DNA of 64,000 nt from Monomorium pharaonis (GCF_013373865.1 NC_050473.1:5963710-6027709); one strand, 5' to 3'; positions 38,181 through 51,776 are shown, numbered from the stretch's first letter. Notes: generated by a model from the letters alone, not told the origin. Program-made: numbers and translations.

Positions 38181-39800
38181 TGCAGTGTACAAGTCGCTCA
38201 TCTGGGAGTTTCCCGGCGCGTATTTTCCTCGTAGTTTCCGGCCCTTTGATCAACGATGCAATCGAGTCTGTCCTTATTTGAGGCTCCTCTCGTCGCAGTG
38301 CCGCAAATTGCTTTCGCCGGGACATGTGCGTGACGAAGTCCCGCGAATCCGTAATACTACCTTGCACCTTGACCCTGCGACACTCGCTCGACGCTCACGT
38401 GTACGTGATTGCGCGGTCCCCGCTGCTATTAAATTGATCGAGGGCACGTGCCGTTAATAATCGGCCGTAAACGCGAATCGTGCTGCGCGCGGTTATATCG
38501 CTAAGATGGAATTTTCGGACCGACGACGGCGCGAAACGATCCCTCGTGCCTTTTCTCGGGAAAGTAAAACCGAACGTGTTGCCAGACGGCGATTTCCAGG
38601 CGATCGGTAACGAGTTTAACAAACTAGTTTCCGTGCGAGAGGCGTCCCTTCCGCGTTCCCCGTCCGCAAGGAGAAAGGATGAGAGAAAGAGAGAGAGCTC
38701 TCTCATACTCTTCGTACTGTTCTCTTTGAAAAAAGAAGCTGCGAAAGTGCCTTACGCGGGAGAGACGGAAATTGAGAGATCCAATGAGACGGTCAGGTAG
38801 AGGAAGAGGAGGAGGGAAGCCCTTTTTCTTCTCCTTCCCCTCCTCTTCTTTAACTCTTTGATGGGCTTTTTGCAGTCCGTGCTGCGTTCGAAAAAAAAAA
38901 AAGAGGCTCTCGCGGAGCGCACGTCGAGTAAAGCGCAATTAAAGAAAGGCACTCGTTGAGCCCTCCTCGTTTCAAGAAAGGGCCACTTAAGCGATACAAT
39001 AATCGCACGACCGTGTACGCACGCGGCGGTGTACGACTCGTATATTTAAATCGATTATACTCGCGTCCCACGAAGCGATATAGCTTTATTCGCCTTGCGC
39101 TGAAAGTAAGGGAAAAAAAAGGATAGGAAAGAAAGTGACTCTCGTCGAAATCGCGAGCGGTACTTAATAACCCTCTATACGCACTATTGTCCCGCGAGGT
39201 TTTTCTCTTGAAAAAATTAAAAGCGTTTTTGCAATTTTGCCCCAGCTTTAGATAAACAATTTTTTAACGAGTAAGTTCGAAAAATCCAAATGGAACTTTT
39301 ATGAATATTCATTAGAGTTTATTAATATATGTGTAAAACAATTAATTTAATGCTATTTTCTCGTCAAATTTGTCAATACTACAAATACTACAATACGTGA
39401 TTTTACATAAGAATTAAGAACAAAGAAAAAATTAAATAACTTTTAAATCAATAAGAGAATTATGCTCAAATTTTTGCATAGATATATTCAAACATAATAA
39501 TAGAACAATTCATCAAATTTCCAATATTTTATAATGAGACATGACATGACACGTGCATCCTTTCAGCTTTATTGTAATTTGCTGATTCACTTTTAGTTAA
39601 GCAAGTCGATTGTAAGTTTGAAAATTCATAAGTTCAGGAATACCTGTATTTGTAAAAATAATGCAGATTAAATAATAATAGGAGAATGTAGACCGATATG
39701 TGACAGGGCACAACTAATTAAAAACAAGCCTTATTCGGTCGCAGCTGAATCTTTGTGCTGATAATTCTCTTGTGTAATTTTTATACTTTTTTAAGTTTAC

Positions 39801-40139
39801 CACACTGCCGAGAGGAAAAAATAATTGCGGTAATTGTAATATTACTGTACTTTAAAATCATTTTTGAATCCAATTATATATATTATTTTTTATAATTATA
39901 TATTTAGCAACGTAAATTATAGTTTGTTTAAACTTTACTATTAAAGTTCTCATAATCGTAATATTGGTTTATGCAACTTATAATATATGATTGCCAATCA
40001 TAATCAAAATGGAAACTTAATATAGTAAGTTGTACTATAAAACAATCACTATAAAAATGATATTCCTGACCAAAAATACTTTACTATGCAATTGTAGTCG
40101 CGAATATATGTATATCACGCATTTTTTTCTCAATGTGCA
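39801..40139. repeat. Family-2 AT-rich element, copy 2
   Basis: The left end CACACTGCCGAGAGGAAAAA and right end ATTTTTTTCTCAATGTGCA are inverted relatives. The internal words ATTCCTGACC and ACTATGCAATTGTAGTCGCG are shared with the copy at 51242-51776. This copy lacks the 189-base insertion seen there, so it serves as an empty-site reference. Confidence 0.6.
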
Positions 40140-41750
40140 CGCCGAATAAATATACAGTCTTGAAACACTGTTACAAGTTGAAGAAGTACAGTATAATTTT
40201 ATGATATTAAATTGATTAATCAATTTAATAATAATGATGTTAACAACCGTCCGTTATTTTATTCCTTCCAAATACATTACCAAAGAATTTGTTGCGAGAA
40301 ATGATATAAAATATGAAAATTAACTCTCGGAAGTTAATATCGAGCCAATATCATGTGCAGAGAGGATGCCGAAAAACAGCGAATGCGTAAACCGAGGATT
40401 AAATTTAGTGGACAGATCGCGTGTTAATTTGCGCACTATTCGCCGCGTTCATACGGAAGCTCACGCAGAAATAATTTTCACGGCCCAGCCGTTCTCTCTC
40501 TCTCTCGTCGCTCCTTAATTGCGCGTTGCATTTTGCGACGGTATTAATATCCGTGCGCTGGCTGCCGAATGACGCGCGCGTTACTCGGCACTACGGTGCT
40601 TAATTGCCGACAGCGCGGTGGTGCAATCGTCGCGGCGCGTCGCGTCGGGTCGACGTCCCGCGACGATTCGCACGCGCGAATTCCGTTCGCCGCGTGCACG
40701 TTCTCCGAAGTGGCGCGCGTACGCTGTGCGTTAATTATTATTCACGTAATGCATCCCTGCCTCTATTCGCGATCTACGACTTTCGTCTTTTTCTCTTTTC
40801 CGTGAATTTTCGAGACGTTTTCATCGCGCTTTTCATCCTCGCGAAATCTCGAATCGGATAGGATCACCGCATCAGTCAGTGAACAAAACAAAAACATGTC
40901 AATTAGTTTGCAATTTATTATTTAGAAGTCTCATTATTTATAATCGAGGGAAAGGCACCGAATTTGGAACACCACTTTGTTTCTGGGTAATGTTTCTTAA
41001 ATAATAGGTAAAAAAACAATGTTGAAAACATGCTCTCTAAAATCAAACCTTATTTCAGATCCACAAAGTAGAATGTTTCCTTATAATTTCGACGATTATA
41101 ACTAAACGTATACTCCATTTATCAATCTAAGTTTTAGTTTAAATTAAATCGTCTTCTGTAACCAGTTTTGTTGCAACTTCAGCAAGTTTACTTTAGGTGT
41201 CCACCATAGATCTGTTAAAACTGCATTCTACGTGTACTCGCGTAATACCGTTGATCGCCTGCAATTTAACGTTTGCCGTCGCTGGTTCGCGTTCTCCTAA
41301 ATTCGTGCGGGTTGTCCCGGCGTTCCGGTTCGAGTAATTAACTCATTTAACTAACGGGACTGCACGACTGATAAGAGAGCGGTGACTCCCGTGACTCTCG
41401 TTTACGCGCCACGGAATTCCGGAATTTCAACGTCGCGCAGCGACGATTTTTATTCCCGCGTAGAGTTCACGATAAGAACGTGTCTGTCGAGAACACGTAT
41501 CACATCCGTACTCGCCTCTTTTTTCCATTATCCCTTCAGAATCTCGATATTCCCGCGAGAAAGTCTTCTCTGGTTTTGACAATTATCATCTGAGTCAAAT
41601 AATTGTTTTGGTAATAATATTATTTTAAAAATTTCAATTCTTTGTTTGAAGATATTGTTATTTTCCATCTGATATTTTTTCCTCGCGAAAATTACACAGT
41701 ACACAATTTTTTCACTCAAACAAGTTATGTATACGTAACTATCTAAACTT

Positions 41751-41986
41751 CTTAGAGTGAAAATACTGCCAATTTTCCAAGTGATTTCCCACTCAATAAG
41801 AGTTAAAATTCACTCTAATAGATTCACTCTATTTGATTTATTAGAGTGAATTTTTTATTTTTATTGGAGTAGAAAATTACTAGAAAAATAATTTTTATTG
41901 GAGTGAAAAATTCAATCTATTAGAGTGAATTTTAACTCTTATGGAGTGGATCGAAAAATTGTAGTGGCAGATATTTCCACTCTAAG
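41751..41986. repeat. Long palindromic element with AGAGTGAA motifs
   Basis: The left arm runs from CTTAGAGTGAAAATACTGCC to AGTTAAAATTCACTCTAATA. The right arm mirrors it, from TATTAGAGTGAATTTTAACT to CAGATATTTCCACTCTAAG. The innermost 25 bases of each arm pair perfectly and the outer parts have scattered mismatches. The short motif AGAGTGAA or its complement occurs at least five times. There is no open frame. It is probably a foldback transposon. Confidence 0.7.
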
Positions 41987-44817
41987 AAATTTAAAGAGAA
42001 GCGGAATATTAAATTCTTTAAAAAGATTTTGTATTAGTTTATAATATATGAGACAATGATTGTTGAGTATTAAATTTTGATTTTCAATTCTTTTTTCTAT
42101 GCGCGTTCACAAACCTTCGATTATTTACACGTTATTTTCCCGAGCGCGGTCTAAAATTTATTTTCGGTCTGCCGGTCGCGAAGGGAGTTCGCCGTCCGGT
42201 TTAACAGGATACTAACTACTTTGTAAGTCAAAAACACTACGCGCAACGCGCGAGCCGCGGCGAATAACGATCGGAAGGTTCGCCTCGTAATCGCTTTTTC
42301 GGGATGATTGCACCACCTTGTTTGCGGCTTCCGTTGTCGCGCGTGACGTACGTGGGCTCGAATAGTTAAATAATAATCAAACAGTTTCTAGACCAAGGAG
42401 ATCCCTTGCGGTGTGACCACTTAAGGCCACCGGCGCAAACTCAATTACGCATAACGCCTCGCGCGAATCCCCAACGTGGGCGTCGCGAGGACAAACGGCC
42501 CGTCGTCGTCGTGGGCAGCGGATGATTTATTAAATTCCCGTTTTCTCTCCTCGACATTTTTCTTCTTTCAACGGAACCGTACGTTCGACACGCCTACGCG
42601 CGTATATTCCCCCTGAGTTGCGCGTTTTATTTGCTTTTTCAGTGCGCGTATTTTTGGAATTCAACAGGTCCTTTTTTTTAGCTGTTGAAACTCCGCGTTT
42701 CACGAAGAGAGAGAGAGAGAAAGAGAGGGAGGGAAAGAGAAAAATGTGATGAATCGATTATCCGCGCGAAAAAATGTTTAACGCCCGACGAGCTTGATGA
42801 GCTCCCCGAGAGCGCGCGGCGTCGTTCGTCGCTCGTCTCATAAGCTGGAAACTCGCTCTTCGAGAAGGAGTTAATCGAAACCCGCAACGTTGGTCGGTTC
42901 GACCCGAGACGGGCGCGTTTCTTGCGGCGGCAGGGATTAAGGGCGGAGTTTCCGTATCTACTTTAGACGGGCTCTTTCTGCCGGTCGTTAGCCGAGAGCG
43001 CGTCGACTCAGCCGGTTTTATCGCGAAGCAAGCGCCCCGAATATGCGAATATACGTTTTCGCAACTTTTTGGGGGGCACCTATCTTCCGAGAAAGTTTTA
43101 CGGGAAGTGCGGCGAAATTGGGTTGCTTTCGGGGAGGTTTCCGCGCCCGCCGGCGCGAATCTCTGGCTGGCGCGGGCACGAGGGCGGGAATGTTGTTTTC
43201 TCGTTGGCCCAGTATCGCGCGGAGAATGCGGCACGATAAACCGGTCACGTCGGCGCGATGATCCTGCGTGAACGCGGTGAGGGTGAGAAGGGTCGAAAAA
43301 GTTGGCATCGATCGATACGCGGTGTGCAGCGCGACGAGCGACAGATAAATCACATTAAAGCTCTCATGGCACACGAGGGCACGCGATAGCGTCGCCGAGC
43401 GTTTTGCATGCGCTGAACATTTTGGATATTTGGGGCGCATCCGATGCCCCGCGGCAAATTTTAATCTTCCCTCCCTGTTCCTCCTCTGAATACAATTCGA
43501 TCCGTCGGAACGTCATTTTACGGTTTCGCGGATCCGCTAATGAATAATTAACGAACGTCGTCACGTCGAGCTTATTAAGTGTCTCGGAGAAAAAAAAACG
43601 AAAACGAATTTGCAACGACACTGAATGGCAGTTTCCGTTGATGCGGTGCTGAGAATATTGCGCTTGAATCTTTTCCGCGAATTTATGCTCTGGAACCTTA
43701 TTTTCTAATCGCTGTGATTGTCCCATTAAAAAAAAATCACAAATAAACAGGATACGATCGAATTAGTTAAAGAGATCCTCTAAAATATTAAGCGGAGTTA
43801 CGTGATTTTTCTTTACTCATGTATTATTTTTTTTACATAGGACTTTTTGCATTGCTACATTTTCGCAAATGATAAATCATATAATAATTAATCAAATTTA
43901 AGTAAACATTAATATATTGTTTTTTTAAGTAATATATTGATCAATGTATTGATATGAAAAGAAATTGGAAAAAAATTATTTATAATAATGGATTTAAACA
44001 CGGTGCCATAATGAACGTTGTTGTTAAACGTTAATATGACGTCACATTTATAAGGAATTGTATTGGATCCGTGAATATTTCATACTCTTACACGAAAATA
44101 ATATAGTGAAACTTTTATTTTTTAATTCAACGAAATATTCTTTACATATACTTAATTCTTCGTCCTAAGGTGATATTAAACGCACATTTAAATCACGAAT
44201 CGGCTGTTCACCGTCCCGATGATTTCGGTCAAACGTCACGAACGAAAAACAAAAAGTGTGTATCGATTCGGCGGCGCAAAGCGCCGGCTCATTTGCCAGA
44301 CCATGCGCAGGAGCCACACAATTGCGTTGTAACGGACTAGGAGCGAGCAAGCGAGCGAGTACGAAAAATATATACGTGCTCGCGAGTCGAAAATAGAAGT
44401 CGATCAATACCATGTGCGAAATGCCTAGCATCGACGATGTAAACCGCCGCACCATGATACACATCTCGCACACGTCGAATCACTTTTCGTCGGATCCCAA
44501 TATCGCGATACACGTATAACCCGATTCTCTCGATTTTACTCGCATGAAATTCGCTCCCCTCCTTTCTCTCACCGTCCGAAAATATTTTATTCATTCGCAT
44601 AGGACGGACGTATACAGCGCGCGCGCGCGCTCGCGTGTATCTCACATTACGCGCTTCGGATCGGTGCGAGCGATCGCTGCTGCATTTTAATTCGCATTAA
44701 CTCGCGAAGCGACGCGCGTCCAATCGAAGCGCGCTCCGTTACTCTCGCGGTCTCGCGCTTTTCATCCTCGGATAAACAGGAGCATTCGTTAAATCGTTCT
44801 CTTCCTGGTGCATCCAG

Positions 44818-45515
44818 CCGACGCACGGACGGACTCCCGCTGCAAACCACAACATCCGCAGCAGCCGCGCGATCTCGGACGGGCGAGAAGCGAGAAGGCC
44901 GAAAGTAAATTAAACGAAACGCGCGAAGAGAAGCGACGATCCGCGACGGTGGTGTATCTCGTTCGCGATCGATTCGAGATCACGTCGCGCGGCACGGCGG
45001 AAGATGCCTTCCTGAGAGGAGCGCGTTCTGGATACTCGCTCCGCAGCTCGCAGCTCTCTCATCTCCCGGAATTCAACGTGGCGGGTTTCGCGGTAGCCGT
45101 GAACAATGGCTCGGCGGAGCCGCGCTACTACGTGGATCACCTGCACCGGCAGCACGTGCAGCTGCAGCAGCAGCAGCAGCAGCCGCCGCCACCACAGCAG
45201 CCGCAGCCGCCGCCGCTTCAGCGTCAGTATCAGCAACAACAACAACAACAATCGCTGCGCTACCCGATGCAGATGCTCTCCGGCGAGATGCCAACCTTGG
45301 CCGCGAAGGAGGCCGTCCTCGAGCTGCTGCCGCGTCGCAACGACCTCGTCTACGTTCACTGTGCGAGCACCGAGGACGAGGAAGCCGCCGAGGACGAGGA
45401 TGAAGAGTCCAAGGGGCTCACCAGGTCTAGGTCGTGGCTCTGCTGCCCCAATGATCGCCGGCCTGATAAGACCGTGCCCATACAGGTCGAGGCCAATAAG
45501 GACATGCAAAATGCA
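44818..45515 (+). CDS. MCC: Alternative 5' coding exon of MCC (Gln/Pro-rich)
   Basis: A frame open from 44793 ends at a perfect donor GCA|GTAAGT (45516) in phase 0, exactly the phase needed to join exon 4 at 58327. The joined peptide reads KDMQNA-LHAAALSSLR. The only in-frame ATGs are at 45267 and later, which would give an 83-residue N-terminus. However, the upstream part encodes QLQQQQQQ and QYQQQQQQQS using both CAG and CAA, as expected if that part is translated. I therefore start the feature after the acceptor-like CATCCAG (44811-44817), assuming an upstream exon supplies the ATG. The C-terminal part is acidic (TEDEEAAEDEDEE) and then SRSWLCCPNDRR. I see no domain. Vertebrate MCC likewise has a short isoform starting just before this exon junction. 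The 5' boundary is uncertain. Confidence 0.55.
45163..45250. repeat. CAG and CAA trinucleotide tracts inside the alternative exon
   Basis: There is a run of CAG units (about 45163-45183) and a run of CAA units (about 45234-45250), separated by CCG/CCA-rich sequence. Both encode glutamine in the same frame. The mixed synonymous codons point to selection on the protein rather than plain microsatellite expansion. Confidence 0.7.
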
Positions 45516-48500
45516 GTAAGTTTTCCCGCCGGATCGCCCGGCCGATGTAGGTGAAGGAGAGGGCGCGAAAATGAACGTCGGGGAAAGGAAGGAACTTGTA
45601 TCTAGAGGGGAAATCTCCGCGTGTGCGCTTCAACTTGGTTAAAACTTGAAGGTTCCCCGTTTAGGAAATTAGTATTCGCCCGAGGAAACACGCGATAGCT
45701 CGCGGCCGTCGAACGAGTTCCAGGGCGGTGAAAAACTTTTATGAAGAATCTTAAGATCTTAAAATATTTGCAAGGTTCTTTTTTTAGGAGACCAGTCTGC
45801 TCTTAATTTCCCAGAAAAATAAAATCACGGAAAGAATCACGTTCTTGGGATTTTAATAAGCTACAAGTATTCGTCTTTAATAAGACAGTTCTTAATTTTT
45901 AAAAATAAAATTGAAAGAAAAATTCAGACTTTTTCTTTTCTCTTTCTAAAAATAAGAAATACAACTGCAACGATGAGATACTAATTTTATATTCTTAATT
46001 TTCCAGTAAAATAAAATCGAGAAAAAACCGATATTTCCCATCTTTTTTCTGAAAAATACTGTGATAATGTATACTCAATTTGTTCTCAATTTTTTCACAA
46101 AATAAAGTTGAGGAAATCAATTTTTTAACTGCGATAATGATAGCACAGACTTTATTCTTTATTCTTGATTTTTTAGAAGATCGATTTTGGTTAAAATTTT
46201 TGTTTTTTGTAATATGATGTTGAAGGATACTATTGATGAAAAATTTTGTGACTCTAATAAAATTTACCATTAAAAAATATGATTTAGTGAAAGTATGATA
46301 TATGTGTACATTTATACGAGTATCCCAGAATTAAATATTTTGTATAACTATGATAATCATGAAGAGTTAATTTTATATTTTAAGATAACATAATAGATAA
46401 GAAAATGAAAAAGTATTTATTAATTGTCTGTTTTCATAAGTAATAAAGTCACCAATTTTCGTGAAAATTGCATGAAATTAAATGTCAATGAATTTGCTTT
46501 GTTAATGAAAACAACATTGTGTCTTGAATTAGAATAGCTCAAACTGAAAATTAAGAACTCATAGTGTATAATTACATTCATTAGGGATTACTTAATAAAT
46601 TAGTTAATAATTTAGTACAACTATAAATGTGACAAAAACATTACAATTACTGTTGACGTAAAGGATAATAAGGGAAGGGAGGAGGGAAAAATATATGTCT
46701 TAAAAGAAAAAACCCGGAACATATGGCGAGAAAAGAAAATCGCAAAAAAACTCGCTTCTTTTTCTTAAAAGAGGAAATTTCCGAGAATTTTTCCGCGAGG
46801 TAAGAACACTACAGGTGAGACTGCAGCATCCTTGAATTTTGATCTCGTCCTCGAGATGTTGCTATATCGCTTCCGATATCTGTCGCGCTGATTTATCGCG
46901 CGATGCTGTGACTTTTTCCATTCTCCCTCGCGATATGACATCGCGTTCTGATATACGCCGTTAGGAAAACCTGTCAACAAGTCGATACGCGACGGGCAGG
47001 CAGGCATCGCTCTTTTCACAGACCTCTCCGCGGCTTTGCATCCGGAGCTTGCGACAATAAATCACCGCGCCGCTCGCCGTCAGTCACACAAACGAAAACA
47101 CAAAAGAACTTTTACTCGATAAATTGCTTGTCAGTCATAATGAGAGAGCGCCGTCGGAGCGGGCAAAATCCGACTTTTGCGCTTTGCCTATTCGCGAATA
47201 ATGAGAATTCCTTCTCTTTCAAGGGGATCGCCCTTGCGTATTGATATCCGCTGGAAAAGCTCTGCATTGCGCTCCGCATTAATTTCTCTATACATTAAAT
47301 CGACATCCCAAAAGTCGTCACAAGGATCGAAATTATTTTATATTGGTAGTACAATTATTCGTGTATTTTCACAGGATTGCAAAAGGATTGTCGAGAAGTC
47401 GCATCTATATTCGGATTAAAGAGTTATAAAGGCTCTAAATTTAAATTTGGTATTAATAATTGAGTCTAGAGAACAGTTACTAAACTTTGATAAAGTAATT
47501 TTAATCATTTGTTCGATTAATATAATTAAAACTTGTAATTATTATTTGATAAATTATTATTGTCAAATCCTTATCAAGTAATTGATAATTATTATTAAAT
47601 TTGATATAATTATTATCAAGTTATTTCATAATTATTAAAATAATAATTTGATAATAATAATTACTAGTTTTGGTTATATTATTGAACCGTTTAGCAATAA
47701 AATCAGTTTTGAACGAACGTTCAATTGAAATTATTTCACCAGTCTAGTAGCTGGCTTACCTAAGCTTGATTATTATTATATTATCAGACTTTTTTTGTTC
47801 ACCGAAAAAAAAATTCTTTGTATGATTTATGACGGACGACGGTTTTCCAATTTATTTCCTTATACCGTTTTACCTCATAGTAATACGGAAGCAGATTAAG
47901 CTCTCGTTTCGCACTTCCACGTGCTTCAAATATTTATGTGTATCCTAGGGCAACGTCACACACACCCTCCTCTCATTGGTGTCTCCACGGACGTGATGAC
48001 TTCGCGCGCGTCCCCCAGTTTTTCGACAAATTTCTCCCGAGCTAATCTCACGATGGTTACGGCTGACGGAAAACTTCCGTCGCTTCTGCCTTCTCGCACG
48101 GGAAGGGCGTAACTTTGGCAAAATTACTTCCTAGTAATATCCGATAAAGCGATTCGACCAGGGGAGGACAGGGGGGAGCTATCGTTAGCTAAAACGCTAG
48201 TCTAAAAGTCTAGATCTTTTTCGAAGATATATGGATCGCACTTGAAATCGCGCTTGAAAAGTTAGATTACCGAGGGCGTTTTATAACGCCAGTTGAGTTA
48301 CTTTTACGTTTTCTCAAACGGCTCGCCCCGCCACTAATAGAACTTGCCTATTTTAGGCGGAGATAAAATTGCCGTTACGGGGATAAATTCGGCGTTGTGC
48401 TTTATATAAAGGTTTTTTATCCCAAGATTGGACGATATTTAATCCTTAGCTGTGGGCATTATACGTTAGGGATATACATTAGGAAGTTCTGTAAACTCCT

Positions 48501-48790
48501 ACTTAAAAAAAAGAAGCAAATAAAGCATTAAATTAAACTGGAAATCGAACTTAATCTATCATTGATATTTAGAAATGATTATCAGAGACTTGCTGTCCGC
48601 GCGATTGAAGATTGCAACACGTGATGCAAAATGTTTCTGTCGCTTTCGGTGGTCTGTCAGAAAAAGGATCGAACGGACGCGAGTCGAGCGATTTCTCGAG
48701 CGGTGAGAAAAGGGCGCGGCGAGAGAAGTAATCGCGAAACCTGCGCCGCGGTTCCAGGCCGCGATCGCGGAAACGATCGGCGCCAAATTG

Positions 48791-48811
48791 CACGACGACG
48801 ACGACGACGGG
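48791..48811. repeat. (ACG)n microsatellite
   Basis: There are about six to seven ACG units in a GC-rich intron island. The overlapping open frames on both strands are composition artefacts. Confidence 0.8.
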
Positions 48812-51241
48812 AAGGAGAGAAAAAGAGAGAGAGAGATTTCCGTAATGGATCCTCACGCGTGGCTGGCAAAACACGCGCGAACCGTGAAACCAGCGGACGC
48901 CTACCGTTGCATTCCGCGGCGCGCGCAATTGAGGCATTTGCCAGGTAACATCGCGACCGCCAGCCAGGTCGCATACCGCCGTAAAGTTCAGCCGAGGGCG
49001 GTTGGTGGTGGAGGGAAGGGCTGCATCGTTAACGTTTATGAGTTGGTTGACGTGCCGAGACGACGAATACACGCTAAGTCCACGCGACACTGCGCGCGCG
49101 AAGCCGATAGACGTCAGCGCAATTTCGCGGTTAAGGATAATTTACGTCTCTGAAAGCGACGGCGAAGAAAAGCCTCCGGGAAAAGGGAAAAAAACCGAGA
49201 GAATAGAAGATAGAGAAGCCGTAAAAAAAAATCTTGGCTGACAGTTAACGTAACGCACGTGGATGTCTCGTGTTATTTTTTCTCACTCATCCCCGCGAGT
49301 TGATTCGGCAATTAACATGTCATTTGAATCAACATTACGTCGCTGGTATCGTGTTTAGTTTCCTGACTAATATTGATCGTGAATTCTCATGTGAGTGAAT
49401 TTTCATCCAAGTGAATTTTCATTTATTTTCATTCAATTCAGGTTTATTGTCGCTTTTGCCATTGAAATTTTGATAGCTTAAAGTAACAGCAAATTTTGTT
49501 GGCATTAAAACATATCAATTATTCTAACGTACAAAGTAAAAAAAAGTGCAACAAGAATTCTTAATTTTGCGAATGAATTTTCGCTCAGAATAATGTGGAG
49601 AAAAATATGAATATTAATCCGCGCAGTTTATGTATCGCGTCATTATGCGAGATTTAATTTTCTTTGAAAGAGAGGCGGTGATAGTGCTCTCATTTTGGAA
49701 AGATTCTCGGAAAGTTTAACAAAAAATTTTTTTCTCGATTTTTTTTCTTGTAACACTTAATGTTAAATTAAAAACATACATCTTTGTTCTTCGATCTCAG
49801 ATGAGTTGTTCGTGTTTGTCATTAATTATCATTACACTTTTACAAGAATATAGAAATTTTATGTGACTCTTACATATACTTTTCTAAAAAAATATTTATG
49901 TAATTAAAAAAATCTTCATAAATGTTATAATTAATTATACACTGTCAAAATACAGCCGGTAAATAAAAGAAATGCGCAGGCTACAAATGTTCTAAAAGTA
50001 TAATTAAAATAATATCATCTTTATTGTACTTTTCTCTACACTTTAATTTTAAAATTACTTTATATATGAAAGCTTTAATAAATTAGTAATTCACAAATAA
50101 AGTTCTCATAATCTTTTTTTCTAGGAAGAAATGTTCTCAGTTTTATTTTTCCGGAAAATTAAGGATACTTATCTACTGCTTTATTATCACATTCGGTGTT
50201 TTCTTCGAATCTTTCGGGAAAAGAGGAAATAACTTAGTCCTTTTCTTCAATGTGATTTCTCTAGAAAATTAAGAACACTGGATGGTGCCTTTCTAAAGGC
50301 ACGCGCGAGCACACAAAGAGACACTTTGCCGCGAAAGCAGGTAACAATCGCACCTCATATCGGGAAATAGCTTTGAACCTTTTTGAAGCACGAAGCTATT
50401 GTATCAACGTGAGGGGGCAGGTATCGTGCCACCGGGATCGGCTTGCTGTGTCGTGGAAAACATCCGACGTCTTCCATTTTTCCGCGCTCAATCCGCCCTT
50501 TCTCGTCCACACGCGCGCGATACAGCACGCCTTCATTTGTATACAACCGGCTCTTTTGCGATGTAGGTTAATGGTATATGGCACCTCCGGCGACTGGCTC
50601 CCCGTGCGTACCTTTTTCCTCTTGCTTCTTTTTTTTACAACGCCTGGAAAGCTACTTCGTAGAAGAACATCGTGCATGCTTTTTCGCACGTCGTCCGGCT
50701 GCACTCGAAGCGCGTTTTTAAACGCTTTAGAGAGAAACTTGAGTGCTGATGCAGCGTTGCGCGAGACTTTATCGGGAATTTTTGTGTTTGAGTAAACCAG
50801 CAAATATCCTCGATAGTCTCAAAGCAGCCCCTAGACGATTAAATATTCCTTTGTCAAACCCCCAAGACAATTATAAAGTAATATTGTTCAATAATGTCGA
50901 GCGCTTAAGGTTAATCGAAAAGTTATCAAATCTGCCTTTCGTCTTTCTAAAGAAGATTTGATATTCTTGTTTATATCTGAGACGATGACAATTTCTTTCT
51001 CGAATACCTTATCTTAATGTTTTTATGTACACAGAATATTCAGAAGAATTTTCGTATGCGGGAAATATATCTGATTTTATTTTTAAAAAATTAAGTGCAA
51101 TTGCATTCTCCCGTGCATCGTTGCATTTATGAAAAAAGGTCAGTAGAAAAAAGATATACCAACGTAACGTTTGCTTGTAGCATATCTTCTTTCTATATTT
51201 AACGGAACAGATGCTCTGTCCTAATTGCGTAATGCACTCTA

Positions 51242-51776
51242 CACACCGAGAGAAAAAAATGGTTGCATGGTAATCATATCACTATAATTTATATTCATTT
51301 TTGGACCTCACCATATTTTATAATTATTTAATTAAGTTATAATTTATTTAAACTATATTAAAGTCTCATAAACATAATTATGATATGGTTGCCATAACCA
51401 AAATGGAGATTTTAATAAGTTGTACCACAAAACAATTATTACAAGCATCCAATCATTATATACAAGCACATGGTTATTATTACTAATATTATAGTAATGA
51501 TTACTACACTGAAAAAAGAAATTATTGATTTTACACAATTCCAACTAGATTAAAATTCTGTCAGTTCAAGAATTTATGCATTTAACTTAAATGCACAAAT
51601 TTCAATTCAAGTCTTTATATAATTAATTGAAATATATAAATAATTGAATAGACCAAATTTAATTTAGTTAAATTAACAACATTTTTTGCTCAGTGTATAA
51701 AAATGACATTCCTGACTATAATTATTTTACTATGCAATTACGATCACACAAATATCACACTTTTTTTTTCTCGGTG
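51242..51776. repeat. Family-2 AT-rich element, copy 3, interrupted
   Basis: The left end is CACACCGAGAGAAAAAAATG after a TA and the right end is TTTTTTTCTCGGTGCAC, in inverted relation. The middle carries GGTTGCCATAACCAAAATGG, shared with copy 1. The element is interrupted at 51507-51695 by a family-3 palindrome. Removing that gives an element of about the same length as copies 1 and 2. Confidence 0.65.
51507..51695. repeat. Family-3 palindromic element nested in a family-2 element
   Basis: It is 189 bases with TA at 51505-51506 and 51696-51697. It starts CACTGAAAAAAGAAATTATT and ends ACATTTTTTGCTCAGTG. Inner arms share TTCAATTCAAG-like and TTTAACTTAAAT-like words with the element at 9885-10074. 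The TA duplication and the uninterrupted relative at 39.8 kb both support insertion of this unit into an older copy. Confidence 0.7.

Noticed and set aside
45106..45519. ATG-initiated frame of about 137 codons overlapping the alternative MCC exon
   Set aside because: It is a +1 shadow that reads the CAG/CAA tracts as serine and asparagine. The frame giving glutamine uses mixed synonymous codons and ends in phase with exon 4.
50373..50803. Overlapping 135- to 140-codon frames on both strands
   Set aside because: Both strands are open at once over the same bases. Neither has a signal peptide, domain or splice support, so chance in moderately GC-rich sequence is enough.
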